From positions 186,001 to 250,000 of the forward strand of contig JAETRR010000002.1 of the NCBI GenBank assembly GCA_021770065.1: a DNA stretch of 64,000 nt. Direction: 5' to 3'. The notes beneath the pieces were generated by a model, which searched no databases, was not told the origin of the DNA, and was given only the letters and a program-made list of their open reading frames with translations. Each line of letters begins with the position of its first letter. Positions within the stretch are counted from its first letter, which is position 1. Position numbers and translations under genes: made by a program. This stretch comes from Lachnoclostridium sp. Its GTDB lineage: Bacteria > Bacillota > Clostridia > Lachnospirales > Lachnospiraceae. Of the stretch, positions 28,517 to 37,583 are shown piece by piece.

Positions 28517-29818
28517 TCACTCCTTTCCCTCTTCAAAGCGGACGGCTATGGAATTGGCGTGGGCCGTAAGCCCCTCTGCCTGTGCAAAGCGGATAATATC
28601 CTCCTGCACAGATGCCAGTGCTTCCCTGGAATAATATACAAGACTGGATTTCTTGATAAAATCGTCAACGCCGAGGGGAGAGAAAAATTTCGCCGTACCA
28701 TTGGTGGGCAGCACATGGTTGGGCCCCGCAAAATAATCGCCAAGAGGCTCGCTTGCGTATTCACCGATAAAAATGGCTCCCGCATTGCGTATCTTTGTCA
28801 TTACCTGGAACGGGTCCTTTGTGACAATCTCCAGATGCTCCGAGGCTATGGCATTTGCCGTGTCGATGGCTTCCTCCATGGTATCTGCCACCAGTATCCA
28901 CCCATAGTTTTCCAGAGATTTCACCAGAATATCCTTCCTGGAAAGCCTGGTCAAAAAAGAATCCACTTCTTCTGACACCTGTTCTGCCAGAGTCCGGCTC
29001 GTTGTCACCAGAATGGCGGAGGCCATCTCGTCATGTTCTGCCTGGGACAACAGATCTGCCGCCACAAAACGGGGATTGGCCGTCTCGTCCGCCAGAACCA
29101 GGATCTCACTGGGGCCGGCGATGGAATCAATGCTCACATAGCCGTAAACTGCCTTTTTCGCAAGGGCAACATAGATGTTCCCGGGGCCTACAATCTTGTC
29201 CACCTTGGGAATGCTTTCCGTCCCAAAGGCCAGGGCGCCGACAGCCTGGGCGCCGCCTGCCTTGTAGATCTCATCCACACCGGCCTCGTGGGCGGCCACC
29301 AGCGTATTTGCGCTGATCTTCCCGTCCTTTCCCGGGGGCGTGGTCATAATGATCCGTTCCACTCCGGCTGTCTTTGCCGGGACAATATTCATCAGCACAG
29401 AGGAGGGGTAGACGGCCTTTCCTCCGGGCACGTACACGCCCACAAGAGCCAGCGGAGTAATCTTCTGCCCCAGAAGGGTTCCGTCCGGCTGACTGTCAAA
29501 CCAGCTGCTGCGCTTCTGCTTTTCGTGGAAACTTCTGATATTTACCAGGGCTCTGCGGATTACTGCAAGAAGCTCCGGATCCACTTTTGAATAGGCTTCC
29601 TCAATCTCTTCCTTCGTAACCCGGATGGTGTCCTTTGTAAGCTTCACTCCGTCAAAACGCTCCGTAAAGGAAAAGAGCGCTTCGTCTCCTTTTTCTCTTA
29701 CTTCCTCTAAAATGGCATTTACCTGCTCACCGTAAGCTCCGTAATGATTGGGACTGCGCTTAAGCAGCCCGTCCAGCAGATTTTTCCGGCTGGATGCATT
29801 CAGTGTTGTAATTCTCAT
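28517..29818 (-). CDS. hisD: Histidinol dehydrogenase
   Basis: A 433-residue enzyme for the last two steps of histidine synthesis. Key motifs are VPGGKAVYPSSVLMN, IAGPSEILVLAD, QAEHDEMASAILVT (zinc and catalytic Glu/His) and GPNHVLPTNGTAKF. The start codon immediately follows the acyltransferase stop; GGGAGG precedes it. Confidence 0.97.
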   Translation of the reverse strand: MRITTLNASSRKNLLDGLLKRSPNHYGAYGEQVNAILEEVREKGDEALFSFTERFDGVKLTKDTIRVTKEEIEEAYSKVDPELLAVIRRALVNIRSFHEKQKRSSWFDSQPDGTLLGQKITPLALVGVYVPGGKAVYPSSVLMNIVPAKTAGVERIIMTTPPGKDGKISANTLVAAHEAGVDEIYKAGGAQAVGALAFGTESIPKVDKIVGPGNIYVALAKKAVYGYVSIDSIAGPSEILVLADETANPRFVAADLLSQAEHDEMASAILVTTSRTLAEQVSEEVDSFLTRLSRKDILVKSLENYGWILVADTMEEAIDTANAIASEHLEIVTKDPFQVMTKIRNAGAIFIGEYASEPLGDYFAGPNHVLPTNGTAKFFSPLGVDDFIKKSSLVYYSREALASVQEDIIRFAQAEGLTAHANSIAVRFEEGKE

Positions 29819-30865
29819 TTATGTCCTCCCAAGTAAATGTTTGAAACGGCGGTTAAAAATCCGGATAATGGGAATCTCTGCAATGCAGACCATCACTGCT
29901 ATCTCCAGATAGAGGACGGTATCTGTCACAGGAATAAACTTCCTGACAAAAAACATCCCCAGTGATACATAGTATACCACGAACATTCCCGCATGTGTAC
30001 ACATAATTATCAAAGAATTCTGTCCCAGATAAGAAAGGACACGGCTCTTTGGCAGGGCTTTCAGTATGTTCAGAAGTCCCGCGCAGGATACGGCGGCAGG
30101 CACATAGTGCAGGGGCGAGATAAAAAGGTAGTGCAGATCCATAACCGGAAGGCGCCCGCTCAAATATACCCCTGCACCTGAAAGCACGGTTCCTGTTATA
30201 AACAGCGCTGATTTTTTCCTGCTGCCTTCCGCTGTTTTTCCATACCAGCGTCCCAGCAGAAAAAAGGGCAGCACAATCAGTACGCGGAGAAGCACAATCA
30301 GAATCCCCGTAATGGCATACCAGGAAAGCCGCTCCTCTGCGGTGGAATATTCCGTTAAGCCAAGAACCAGGGCCGCTTTTAACGCAACACCTGCCAGGGA
30401 GAAAACAAGAAGACACAGGATCCATTCCGAATATGGTTTCTCCTTAAGCAGTCTGCACAACAGGGAAAACAGAATACAGGAAAGAAAGTAGGCCGGCAGA
30501 AACCACAGCGTATAGATACCGTATCCGGTGAGGCTCTCCACAAATTCCTTCATAAGCTCTCTCCCCGTAATCCGCTCCGGCTGCACGAAATATTCAAAGG
30601 TGCGCATGGTAAGCAGGATCAAGGAAAAGGAGACATAGGGAACCAGGATTCCCTTTGCTCTCCTTATACACTGCTCCTTAAAGGAAGTCTCTGAAGCTTC
30701 TTTTGTATAGCTCAGGACACCGCCCACAGTAAAAAACAGGGGCATATGAAAGGAAGAGATCCACCGCTGGATATCCGGATTAAGATACTCGATGTGGCCG
30801 AGGACTACCAGAAAGATTCCCACGCCTTTTGCCATATCCAGATAATAAAGTCTTTTCTTCGGCAT
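29819..30865 (-). CDS. Acyltransferase family 3 membrane protein inside the his operon
   Basis: A 348-residue integral membrane acyltransferase with about ten hydrophobic segments. It opens with RLYYLDMAKGVGIFLVVLGH, containing the conserved His used in acetyl transfer, followed by SFHMPLFFTVGG. Relatives O-acetylate surface sugars (OafA/fucose 4-O-acetylase type). It is wedged between hisZG and hisD with no spacing to hisD, so it must be co-transcribed with the his genes although it has no known histidine role. Confidence 0.85.
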   Translation of the reverse strand: MPKKRLYYLDMAKGVGIFLVVLGHIEYLNPDIQRWISSFHMPLFFTVGGVLSYTKEASETSFKEQCIRRAKGILVPYVSFSLILLTMRTFEYFVQPERITGRELMKEFVESLTGYGIYTLWFLPAYFLSCILFSLLCRLLKEKPYSEWILCLLVFSLAGVALKAALVLGLTEYSTAEERLSWYAITGILIVLLRVLIVLPFFLLGRWYGKTAEGSRKKSALFITGTVLSGAGVYLSGRLPVMDLHYLFISPLHYVPAAVSCAGLLNILKALPKSRVLSYLGQNSLIIMCTHAGMFVVYYVSLGMFFVRKFIPVTDTVLYLEIAVMVCIAEIPIIRIFNRRFKHLLGRT

Positions 30866-30933
30866 ACAATCTCCCTCTTAAAAAAACGGAACCATCTGCA
30901 CCCGGTCAGCCGTATGATTGTTCAATAAATTCA

Positions 30934-32586
30934 TTACAGAACAGCCTGCAGATCCCGTATCAGTCCGGAAATCCGTTCATGCTCCAGCTTCATGCTCACC
31001 TGGTTCACAACCATGCGGGCGGAAAGGGGCATGATCTCTTCCAGAACCTCCAGACCATTTTCCCGAAGGGTAGATCCGGTCTCCACAATGTCAACAATAA
31101 CCTCCGAAAGCCCCACTAAAGGAGCCAGCTCAATGGAGCCGTTCAGCTTAATGATCTCTGCGGTCTGATGCTTTTGGCTGTAAAAATAATCCTTTGCAAT
31201 ACCCGGATACTTGGTAGCCACCCGGATCTGCTCCTGGTGGTTCAGCTTTTCTCTGGCCGCTGCAGGTCCGCAGACACACATGCGGCATTTCCCAAAGCCC
31301 AGATCCAGAACCTCATACATCTTCCGTCCCTCTTCCGCCAGAGTATCCTTTCCCACTACGCCGATATCCGCGGCGCCGTATTCTACATAAGTGGGCACAT
31401 CCGGTCCTTTAGCCAGGAAAAATTTGAGTTTTTTCTCTTCATTTACAAAAATCAGCTTCCGGCTGTCTGGATCCTTCATTTCCTCACAGGTTATTCCTGT
31501 CTGTTCCAGAAGTTCCAGTGTTTTTTTTGCGAGCCGCCCTTTGGTAAGGGCTATGGTCAGATAGCGCTCTTTCCGGTAAACAGGATCCCGGCCTGCGTTT
31601 TCATTTCTTTTGACAGCGCGCATAAGCTGATCTATGACAATGGCAAAGCCCACAGCCGGGAGCTCCCGTCCAAAATGAGAAAGCAGTGTATCATAACGTC
31701 CTCCTTTTACAATGGGCTCTCCGTAACCGTAGGAATAGGCCCGGAAAATAATTCCCGTATAATAATTATACTTGCTCAGCATTCCCAGGTCAAAGCTTAC
31801 ATACGTCTCGCAGGATAATTCCCTTAAGCCTTCATAAATGTCTTCCAGCCGGTCCAGGGCTTTTCGGGCTTCCTCGTTGGCAGTGAGCTCCCTCGCCCTT
31901 GCGATTACCTCCAGGCCGCCGGAAAGAGTCGTCATTTCAAGAAAAATCCGGCGGAGATCATTGGGAAGTTCATATTCTGAAAGCAGCTCTTCGGCTCCGA
32001 ACCGGTTCTTATCGGAGATCAGCTGTCTTAATCTCTTCTCGGTTTCACTGTCAATCCCTGCATCTTTTAACAGGCTTTTAAAAAACATTACCTGGCCAAT
32101 GCTGACTTGAAATTCGTAAAGCCCGGATTCTTTTAACGCCTTGATAAGAAGGGAAAGCATCTCGACATCTGCTTCTACGCTTCCGTCCCCCATAAGCTCT
32201 GCGCCTAACTGCGTGCTCTCTTTTAAGCGGCCCAGATACTTATCATAATTGATAAAGGTATTTCCCATATAGCAGAGACGGATGGGTGTCTCGTCATGGA
32301 AATACCTGGATACAGCCCGGGCAATGGAAGGTGTGATATCCGGGCGGAGCACCAGAGTATTGCCTTCGCGGTCAAAAAATTTATAGAGTTCCCGGGAGGG
32401 AACCGTACCTACCTCCCTGGAAAATACGTCAAAAAATTCAAAGGTAGGAGTCTCGATTCCCTGATACCCCTCTCCTGCCAGCACCCGGTAGAGCTGCTGC
32501 TGAAGTTCAAATTTTTGAATAAATTCATTTCCATAAATATCTCGGACGCCCTCGGGGGTATGTAAAATCTGTTCCTGGTTCTTCAT
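30934..32586 (-). CDS. HisZ-HisG fusion: ATP phosphoribosyltransferase regulatory and catalytic subunits in one chain
   Basis: A 550-residue protein for the first histidine-pathway step. Residues 1-~335 are HisZ, a HisRS-like paralogue ([50 protein letters not shown]). Residues ~345-550 are short-form HisG ([32 protein letters not shown], and the PRPP loop [13 protein letters not shown]). Normally these are two genes whose products form a hetero-octamer. The start at 32586 has AGAGAGG 10 nt upstream. It is first in the his operon. Confidence 0.93.
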   Translation of the reverse strand: MKNQEQILHTPEGVRDIYGNEFIQKFELQQQLYRVLAGEGYQGIETPTFEFFDVFSREVGTVPSRELYKFFDREGNTLVLRPDITPSIARAVSRYFHDETPIRLCYMGNTFINYDKYLGRLKESTQLGAELMGDGSVEADVEMLSLLIKALKESGLYEFQVSIGQVMFFKSLLKDAGIDSETEKRLRQLISDKNRFGAEELLSEYELPNDLRRIFLEMTTLSGGLEVIARARELTANEEARKALDRLEDIYEGLRELSCETYVSFDLGMLSKYNYYTGIIFRAYSYGYGEPIVKGGRYDTLLSHFGRELPAVGFAIVIDQLMRAVKRNENAGRDPVYRKERYLTIALTKGRLAKKTLELLEQTGITCEEMKDPDSRKLIFVNEEKKLKFFLAKGPDVPTYVEYGAADIGVVGKDTLAEEGRKMYEVLDLGFGKCRMCVCGPAAAREKLNHQEQIRVATKYPGIAKDYFYSQKHQTAEIIKLNGSIELAPLVGLSEVIVDIVETGSTLRENGLEVLEEIMPLSARMVVNQVSMKLEHERISGLIRDLQAVL

Positions 32587-32656
32587 TCTGTCTAAACCTC
32601 TCTCTGGCCTGCAATTTATCACTTTATTCTGCTAATACGATAAATTGACAGGTGCT

Positions 32657-32685
32657 ATTATATAACATTTATTTTGTACTGTCAA
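32657..32685 (-). promoter_or_regulatory. Consensus promoter of the his operon
   Basis: On the minus strand a perfect TTGACA (32680-32685), a 17-nt spacer and a perfect TATAAT (32657-32662). The -35 lies in the last codons of recU. The leader to the hisZG start is only ~65 nt, too short for a T-box. Confidence 0.85.
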
Positions 32686-33202
32686 TCGCCCTTTGAATGC
32701 CGTCAAGATAAGGCACCAGATATCCGCCATGGGGGATCAGAACATATTCCGGATCAAGCTCTTCATGCCGGAAGCTTTTCCGCCCTCCGTTCCTGGCTCT
32801 GTCCCAGAATCGGCGCATCATTTTATAGGTGAGAAAATACAGTTCGTTCCGATGGGAAAACAGCAGGATTAGGAAGGCAATCCCCTCCTGCTTCTCAAAA
32901 TCCTCCATAAATTTCACCTGATGGTCATGGATATTCTGGAGCGGAAAGGTATCACTGTCGCATTCCTTGGCATCAAAGCACACGGGAATCCCCTGGACAG
33001 CGCCGATATAATCCACTGTACTCTTCTGTTCAAAATAAGCCAGCGTAATGTGCCGGTGCTCTTTGTCGATCTTGATGGGAGTGATGGGGGTGGGCACTTT
33101 CTGGATTAGTGCAAGCCCCTGTTCCCGGTATTTTTCATTTGTTCGGTTTATAAGCTCTTCTAGGGCGGAGCCTCTAAGACCTCTGGAATTCCAGGTTGCC
33201 AT
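32669..33202 (-). CDS. recU: Holliday junction resolvase RecU
   Basis: A 177-residue endonuclease that cuts Holliday junctions in recombination and repair. The N-terminus (WNSRGLRGSALEELINRTNEKY) and the PD-(D/E)XK-like catalytic stretch (STVDYIGAVQGIPVCFDAKE) are diagnostic, as is the later FLILLFSHRNELYFL. AAAGGA precedes the ATG. The adjacent ponA-type gene often found with recU is not present here. Confidence 0.92.
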   Translation of the reverse strand: MATWNSRGLRGSALEELINRTNEKYREQGLALIQKVPTPITPIKIDKEHRHITLAYFEQKSTVDYIGAVQGIPVCFDAKECDSDTFPLQNIHDHQVKFMEDFEKQEGIAFLILLFSHRNELYFLTYKMMRRFWDRARNGGRKSFRHEELDPEYVLIPHGGYLVPYLDGIQRAIDSTK

Positions 33203-33256
33203 AGTTCCGAATCCTTTCTTACAATATCCGTTCTTTTACCGGGATGCCGATCTGCA

Positions 33257-33790
33257 TTACAGGATCTGTACCAGTGCCCACGGAATCAGCATGGCAAGCA
33301 CTGCCGCATACAGAAGATCCAGCCAGAAAATACTTCCGACAGAACAGGCATAGATGATTGCCACAAAGGGCGCGGCAATTATTTTCCATACAAGGCTTAC
33401 ATCCGGATTTTTAAGTATGCGGTTAATTATAACCTTTGCATCCCCTCTGCTTGGAAAGGCATGCATTAAAATTGAGAAGCCCAGCCAGCCGAGCAGGAGT
33501 GTCAGAGGATTATTATACTCCTGAAAGACCACAAGGTCAATGGATGCCGGAAGAAGAATCACCATTCCCAGTACGCTGTTTATAAAAAACGGGCCCATGC
33601 AGGTAAGAAATACTTTAAAAGGACGATCCGTGGATTCATGGATTACATAGCCGTTCGGATTATTCATCTGAAAATATTTTATTTCATATACCTTTAGGCC
33701 GCAGAGCATGCAGAAAATCTGATGCGCCAGCTCATGGACGATTACTCCCGGAAAAGTTATCAGTGAAATTACAATTCCTGGTATGATCAT
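33257..33790 (-). CDS. M50-like membrane zinc metalloprotease
   Basis: A 177-residue protein with about four hydrophobic segments and an HExxH motif (VIVHELAHQIFC, near residues 18-29) embedded in the first helix, as in site-2-type proteases. A second candidate metal ligand could lie in HAFPSRGDAK. It is shorter than SpoIVFB-type enzymes and lacks a PDZ or CBS domain. Its ATG overlaps the stop of the TPR gene by 4 nt, so the two are coupled. The substrate is unknown. Confidence 0.75.
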   Translation of the reverse strand: MIIPGIVISLITFPGVIVHELAHQIFCMLCGLKVYEIKYFQMNNPNGYVIHESTDRPFKVFLTCMGPFFINSVLGMVILLPASIDLVVFQEYNNPLTLLLGWLGFSILMHAFPSRGDAKVIINRILKNPDVSLVWKIIAAPFVAIIYACSVGSIFWLDLLYAAVLAMLIPWALVQIL

Positions 33791-34581
33791 TGTGTATCCT
33801 CCTCCAGTGCTTCCAAAGCAGCCAGTCCCTCTAACGCTTCTTCGTCCCGCCCTTCTTTCGCAAGAGCCGCCTCCAGAAGTTCCCGGGCTTTTGTCAGATT
33901 TCCCCGGTTCCGCTCTTCATTACCCAGAAGAACCCGCACGTTGAAAAGTTCCGGGTCTTCTGCATAGGTTTTCTGCAGGCATCCATAATACTCTTCCGGA
34001 TCGCTGGCTGTGATTCCTTCGTAATAGTACAGGAGGGCCTGATCCTGTTTTTCATCTTCGTGCAGTTTTTCAAGCTCGTCACGAAGCCGGCCAAGCTTTT
34101 TTTCTTCGCTTTCATCCGCCTCTGCTTCCAGTTCTGCTGCCAGTTCTTCAAGGGCATCACAGGTCCGGTAATAACTTTCGAGACGCCTGGAGTACCGCAT
34201 CATTCTTGCATACTGTCCGTCGCTTAAACTTTTTCCTATCAGATATTCATTGAATACATGTGCTGCCAGATCATAACAGCCGGTGTCCATAGAAAGCTCT
34301 ATAAGCTTAAGAGTTACAGGCAGAGAGTCAGGATGCTCTTGCAGAACCTCATAAAGATCCTGCAGAGCGGCAGAGGTTTCGCCCGTTCTTGTACGTTTTT
34401 CTGCTTCACGGAAAATCTTATAATCCGAAAAGGTTTCGGGAAACATTCCCATAGAAATGCCTGCCAGAAGCAGGGAAGCCAGCAGAAAAAGAAAAATCGG
34501 AAGGGGAATGCGCTTGTTCTGTTTCAAGTCCATTGTTTCGAATCCTGGTCCAAGAGAATGGCGTCTGCTTTGATCATCCAT
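33787..34581 (-). CDS. Membrane-anchored TPR protein
   Basis: A 264-residue protein with one transmembrane segment near residues 26-46 (IFLFLLASLLLAGISMG), followed by tetratricopeptide-like helices including ALQDLYEVLQEHPDSLPVTL and the C-terminal AEDPELFNVRVLLGNEERNRGNLTKARELLEAA. A highly charged Glu/Lys stretch interrupts the middle. I used the start at 34581 because GGGAGA precedes it. It is translationally coupled to the metalloprotease gene, suggesting a shared envelope task. Confidence 0.7.
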   Translation of the reverse strand: MDDQSRRHSLGPGFETMDLKQNKRIPLPIFLFLLASLLLAGISMGMFPETFSDYKIFREAEKRTRTGETSAALQDLYEVLQEHPDSLPVTLKLIELSMDTGCYDLAAHVFNEYLIGKSLSDGQYARMMRYSRRLESYYRTCDALEELAAELEAEADESEEKKLGRLRDELEKLHEDEKQDQALLYYYEGITASDPEEYYGCLQKTYAEDPELFNVRVLLGNEERNRGNLTKARELLEAALAKEGRDEEALEGLAALEALEEDTQ

Positions 34582-34675
34582 GGTATTTCTCCCTGTCATA
34601 AACATATTTTTTTGTGAATATTATTTCAAATTATATAATAAATCTGAAATAAATGCAATCTTGCGACAGCTTCCT

Positions 34676-36175
34676 TTACCGGGATGCGCTACAGCTCTCC
34701 TCATGGGTATTGAAGCATACAGAATCTATTACTTTTTTACTTGTCTGATTATAAACGACAATATTGAGCCCTCTGTGATTGACCGCATACTCTGTTCCGT
34801 CAATTAAAACGGAACAGCTGTTTCCGTGTTCAAAACCGGCACTGTTGATTGTATAAGAACTTCTTCCCTTCCTGATAGTTCCTATTTCCTCCAATTTTCC
34901 ATATTCCGCCTTTTCTGTGACAGTTCCCGGGGCTATCACAGCAATATAACTGCACCAGGACTGTCCGGCCAGCGCCGCGTCCAATCCCAGCTTCTTTAAC
35001 CCGGAAATCATCTCCTCGTCAAGTGCCTTCGAAGCCTCGTCCTTGACTGCCATAAATACAACGTAACGCGGATCATCCAGCATATCCAGATATTCACAGA
35101 AATCTTCTTCCGTCCGCAGCCGGATGTCTTTCTGAACTTGATCGTAATATTGTCTGGTACTCTCCCACTGTTCGTCTGCTCTGCTTTCGATTTTACAGAC
35201 ATCCTGCAGGATTTTTCCGAGACGGGAAGCCAGCTTTACAGAACCGCAGAGGCTTACATGCCCCTGATCCACGTTATCTACAGCAAAATCCCATGCTGTT
35301 TCTTCGTATAACTCCTTTTCATTAAAATCATAAAACAATAATTGATACTCATCGGCAATTTCCCGAATGGCATTATATCTGCCTATATCCTGATATACGC
35401 TCGGTGTCTTGACAAGGATCAGTTCGATCCCGTTATTTTGGCAAAGCAGTATCATTTTTTTCAGATACTCTTTCATCAGTTCTTCCATGCTTTCGCATTC
35501 TGTTGAGCTGCCCTCTATAAACGGTTCATATTCCGCATTGGAATTCCATGTCAGAGGCGTAAAACCTTTCAGCTCGTAGTGTCTTCCCGTCTCCTGAAGC
35601 GTAAAATCATTTTCTTCCAGATGTTTCCATCTGGCATGGTAACGAATGACGGGCAGATAGTAACTCAAAACAGACTGCTTCTCGTCTATAGAGCATACTG
35701 TATGGACGGCTTCTCTTTTTACGGAGGACCACCGCATATAATCCAAAGATTTTCTGGTGAACGCTTCTTCCGTATTCAGCGGCTCTTTCGTATTATATGG
35801 AAACAAAAAATAACACTCCAGAATAACAGCTTTCGGGCTCTGGTAACGCAGAGCTTCTTTGAGCCAATAATAAGACATAACCAGATTCTGCTGTTCACTT
35901 CCCAGATTATAGCTGGTGATTCCGTATTGATTGTACAGCTCCTGCGGATTGAATGCAGAGACCGCATGGCTGCTTCCTAAGAACAGTACATCTATGGTAT
36001 CTTTTTCCATCTGATAAAAACCGAGGTGCGTGGATGTTGTCGGCCACATATCCATGTATAAAAATTTGGGAGTCAGAAACCGGCCCAGGAATAATACAAG
36101 CATTCCCGTAATCAGAAACAGCAAGATTCCTTTTAGTATAAATTTCTTATGACTAAGCACATTAAAATCCCCCAT
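34676..36175 (-). CDS. SGNH-like surface acylation protein with C-terminal ILEI-like domain
   Basis: A 499-residue protein. An N-terminal membrane anchor (residues ~13-33) is followed by an SGNH-hydrolase-like domain with VLFLGSSHAVSAFNP (block I Ser) and, near residue 290, DFAVDNVDQGHVSLCGS (block V-like Asp/His region). The C-terminal ~90 residues (SYTINSAGFEHGNSCSVLIDG, RGLNIVVYNQTSKKVIDSV) resemble the interleukin-like EMT inducer fold seen on bacterial surface proteins. It is the partner of the overlapping MBOAT gene. A GTG at 36160 after GGGGGA is an alternative start. Confidence 0.75.
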   Translation of the reverse strand: MGDFNVLSHKKFILKGILLFLITGMLVLFLGRFLTPKFLYMDMWPTTSTHLGFYQMEKDTIDVLFLGSSHAVSAFNPQELYNQYGITSYNLGSEQQNLVMSYYWLKEALRYQSPKAVILECYFLFPYNTKEPLNTEEAFTRKSLDYMRWSSVKREAVHTVCSIDEKQSVLSYYLPVIRYHARWKHLEENDFTLQETGRHYELKGFTPLTWNSNAEYEPFIEGSSTECESMEELMKEYLKKMILLCQNNGIELILVKTPSVYQDIGRYNAIREIADEYQLLFYDFNEKELYEETAWDFAVDNVDQGHVSLCGSVKLASRLGKILQDVCKIESRADEQWESTRQYYDQVQKDIRLRTEEDFCEYLDMLDDPRYVVFMAVKDEASKALDEEMISGLKKLGLDAALAGQSWCSYIAVIAPGTVTEKAEYGKLEEIGTIRKGRSSYTINSAGFEHGNSCSVLIDGTEYAVNHRGLNIVVYNQTSKKVIDSVCFNTHEESCSASR

Positions 36176-37574
36176 AAATAAAATCCTGCGCATAAAATCC
36201 ATAACCATATGTTCCGAAAACAAAAATCGTGATAATCACACCTATATAGATGATCCAGCGGAATAACAGGTGCTGTTCTAAAATCCAGTCGCGAATACAC
36301 ATTTTCTGCTGGCAGATACTGACTTTTATCAGCAGGAGCACAGAGAGGAACAATGCGGTCCATTCCTGCAGGTCAACTCCTGTCTGAAGCAGCGCGCCAT
36401 TGAAAATAATCCATGGATTATATACCCGAAACATGGATTTTATCATCTCTATCCCGATCGACAGGCTCTCTGCCCGGAAAATAATCCAGGCCAGCATAAC
36501 CAAGAACAGTGTGCTTGTAGTCTGGATTATTTTCCGAAACATGCATTTTTCCGGCATTTTCAATCGACTGAATACGAACTCCCGGGCAGGATATGTAATT
36601 TCTCCGGCAATCTGATAACAGCCATGCATAAGTCCCCAAAAAAGATAGCGGAATCCCGTTCCGTGCCATACACCGCTGACAGCAAATGTGAGCAGTAAAT
36701 TTATATATTTCCTCAGCCTTCCCTTTCTGTTTCCGCCAAGAGGAATGTAGATATAATCCCGGAGCCAGGTGCTTAATGTAATATGCCATCTTCTCCAGAA
36801 ATCTTTGATCGTTCCGGCCATGTAGGGATGATTAAAATTATCCGCCAAATGAATGCCAAACAGGCCTGCGGCTCCTTTGGCAATGCAGACGCACGCAAGA
36901 AAATCCGTGTATAACTGAACACTGTACAGAATACCGGCCAGCAGAATGAAGGTGCCGGCATACTTCCTGTAATGATCAAAAACTTCATTTACAAATACTG
37001 CGGACTTATCTGCAATCATAAATTTCAGAAAAAATCCCCATATAATAAGATGAATTGCTTTTGTGATATCTTTCTCCGAAAATCGATGCCCCTGATATAA
37101 CTGCTTTCCCAGCTGTTCATATCGGGGGATCGGGCCCTGGACAATCTGCGGAAAGAACAGAACATAGAGTGCGTATTGGAAAAACCCGGGCAGTTTCTCT
37201 ATTTTTCCATGATAGATATCTGCCAGATAGGATATAATCTGCAAAGTATAAAAGGAAATTCCCACTGGTATCAGCCATGGCGTATTTCGTCCCAACAAAT
37301 GTTTCAGAATAAGCAGAGGCAGGGCTGCCTGTACTACAGCCAGAACGAATATGATTTTTGCAGCAGTATTCCGCTTCTTAAAAATCAGGATGCCTGCGCC
37401 ATAGCTGATAATAATTGTCAGGAAAAGCAGCCAGCACATCTTTGGAGACAGCCGCAGATATATGCAGATACTTCCTGCCAGAAGAACATACCATCTGTGT
37501 GACGCCGGAACTATATAGTAAAAGCATACCAGTAAGAGCAGGAAAATATAAAACTCAACTGTCAGAAAATACAT
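36162..37574 (-). CDS. MBOAT family O-acyltransferase (AlgI/DltB-like)
   Basis: A 470-residue polytopic membrane acyltransferase. The family core is clear: FFPQIVQGPIPRYEQL, FWRRWHITLSTWLRDYIYIPLGGNRKG and the catalytic-His region FAVSGVWHGTGFRYLFWG. It probably moves acyl groups across the membrane onto a cell-wall or exopolysaccharide, with the downstream SGNH protein finishing the transfer. The ends overlap by 14 bp. By eye this pair is more AT-rich than its neighbours, which might reflect transfer. Confidence 0.92.
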   Translation of the reverse strand: MYFLTVEFYIFLLLLVCFYYIVPASHRWYVLLAGSICIYLRLSPKMCWLLFLTIIISYGAGILIFKKRNTAAKIIFVLAVVQAALPLLILKHLLGRNTPWLIPVGISFYTLQIISYLADIYHGKIEKLPGFFQYALYVLFFPQIVQGPIPRYEQLGKQLYQGHRFSEKDITKAIHLIIWGFFLKFMIADKSAVFVNEVFDHYRKYAGTFILLAGILYSVQLYTDFLACVCIAKGAAGLFGIHLADNFNHPYMAGTIKDFWRRWHITLSTWLRDYIYIPLGGNRKGRLRKYINLLLTFAVSGVWHGTGFRYLFWGLMHGCYQIAGEITYPAREFVFSRLKMPEKCMFRKIIQTTSTLFLVMLAWIIFRAESLSIGIEMIKSMFRVYNPWIIFNGALLQTGVDLQEWTALFLSVLLLIKVSICQQKMCIRDWILEQHLLFRWIIYIGVIITIFVFGTYGYGFYAQDFIYGGF

Positions 37575-37583
37575 CTCGGTTCC

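Noticed and set aside
32586-32656. T-box or histidine-responsive leader before hisZG
   Set aside because: The leader is only ~65 nt and lacks T-box stems or a terminator.
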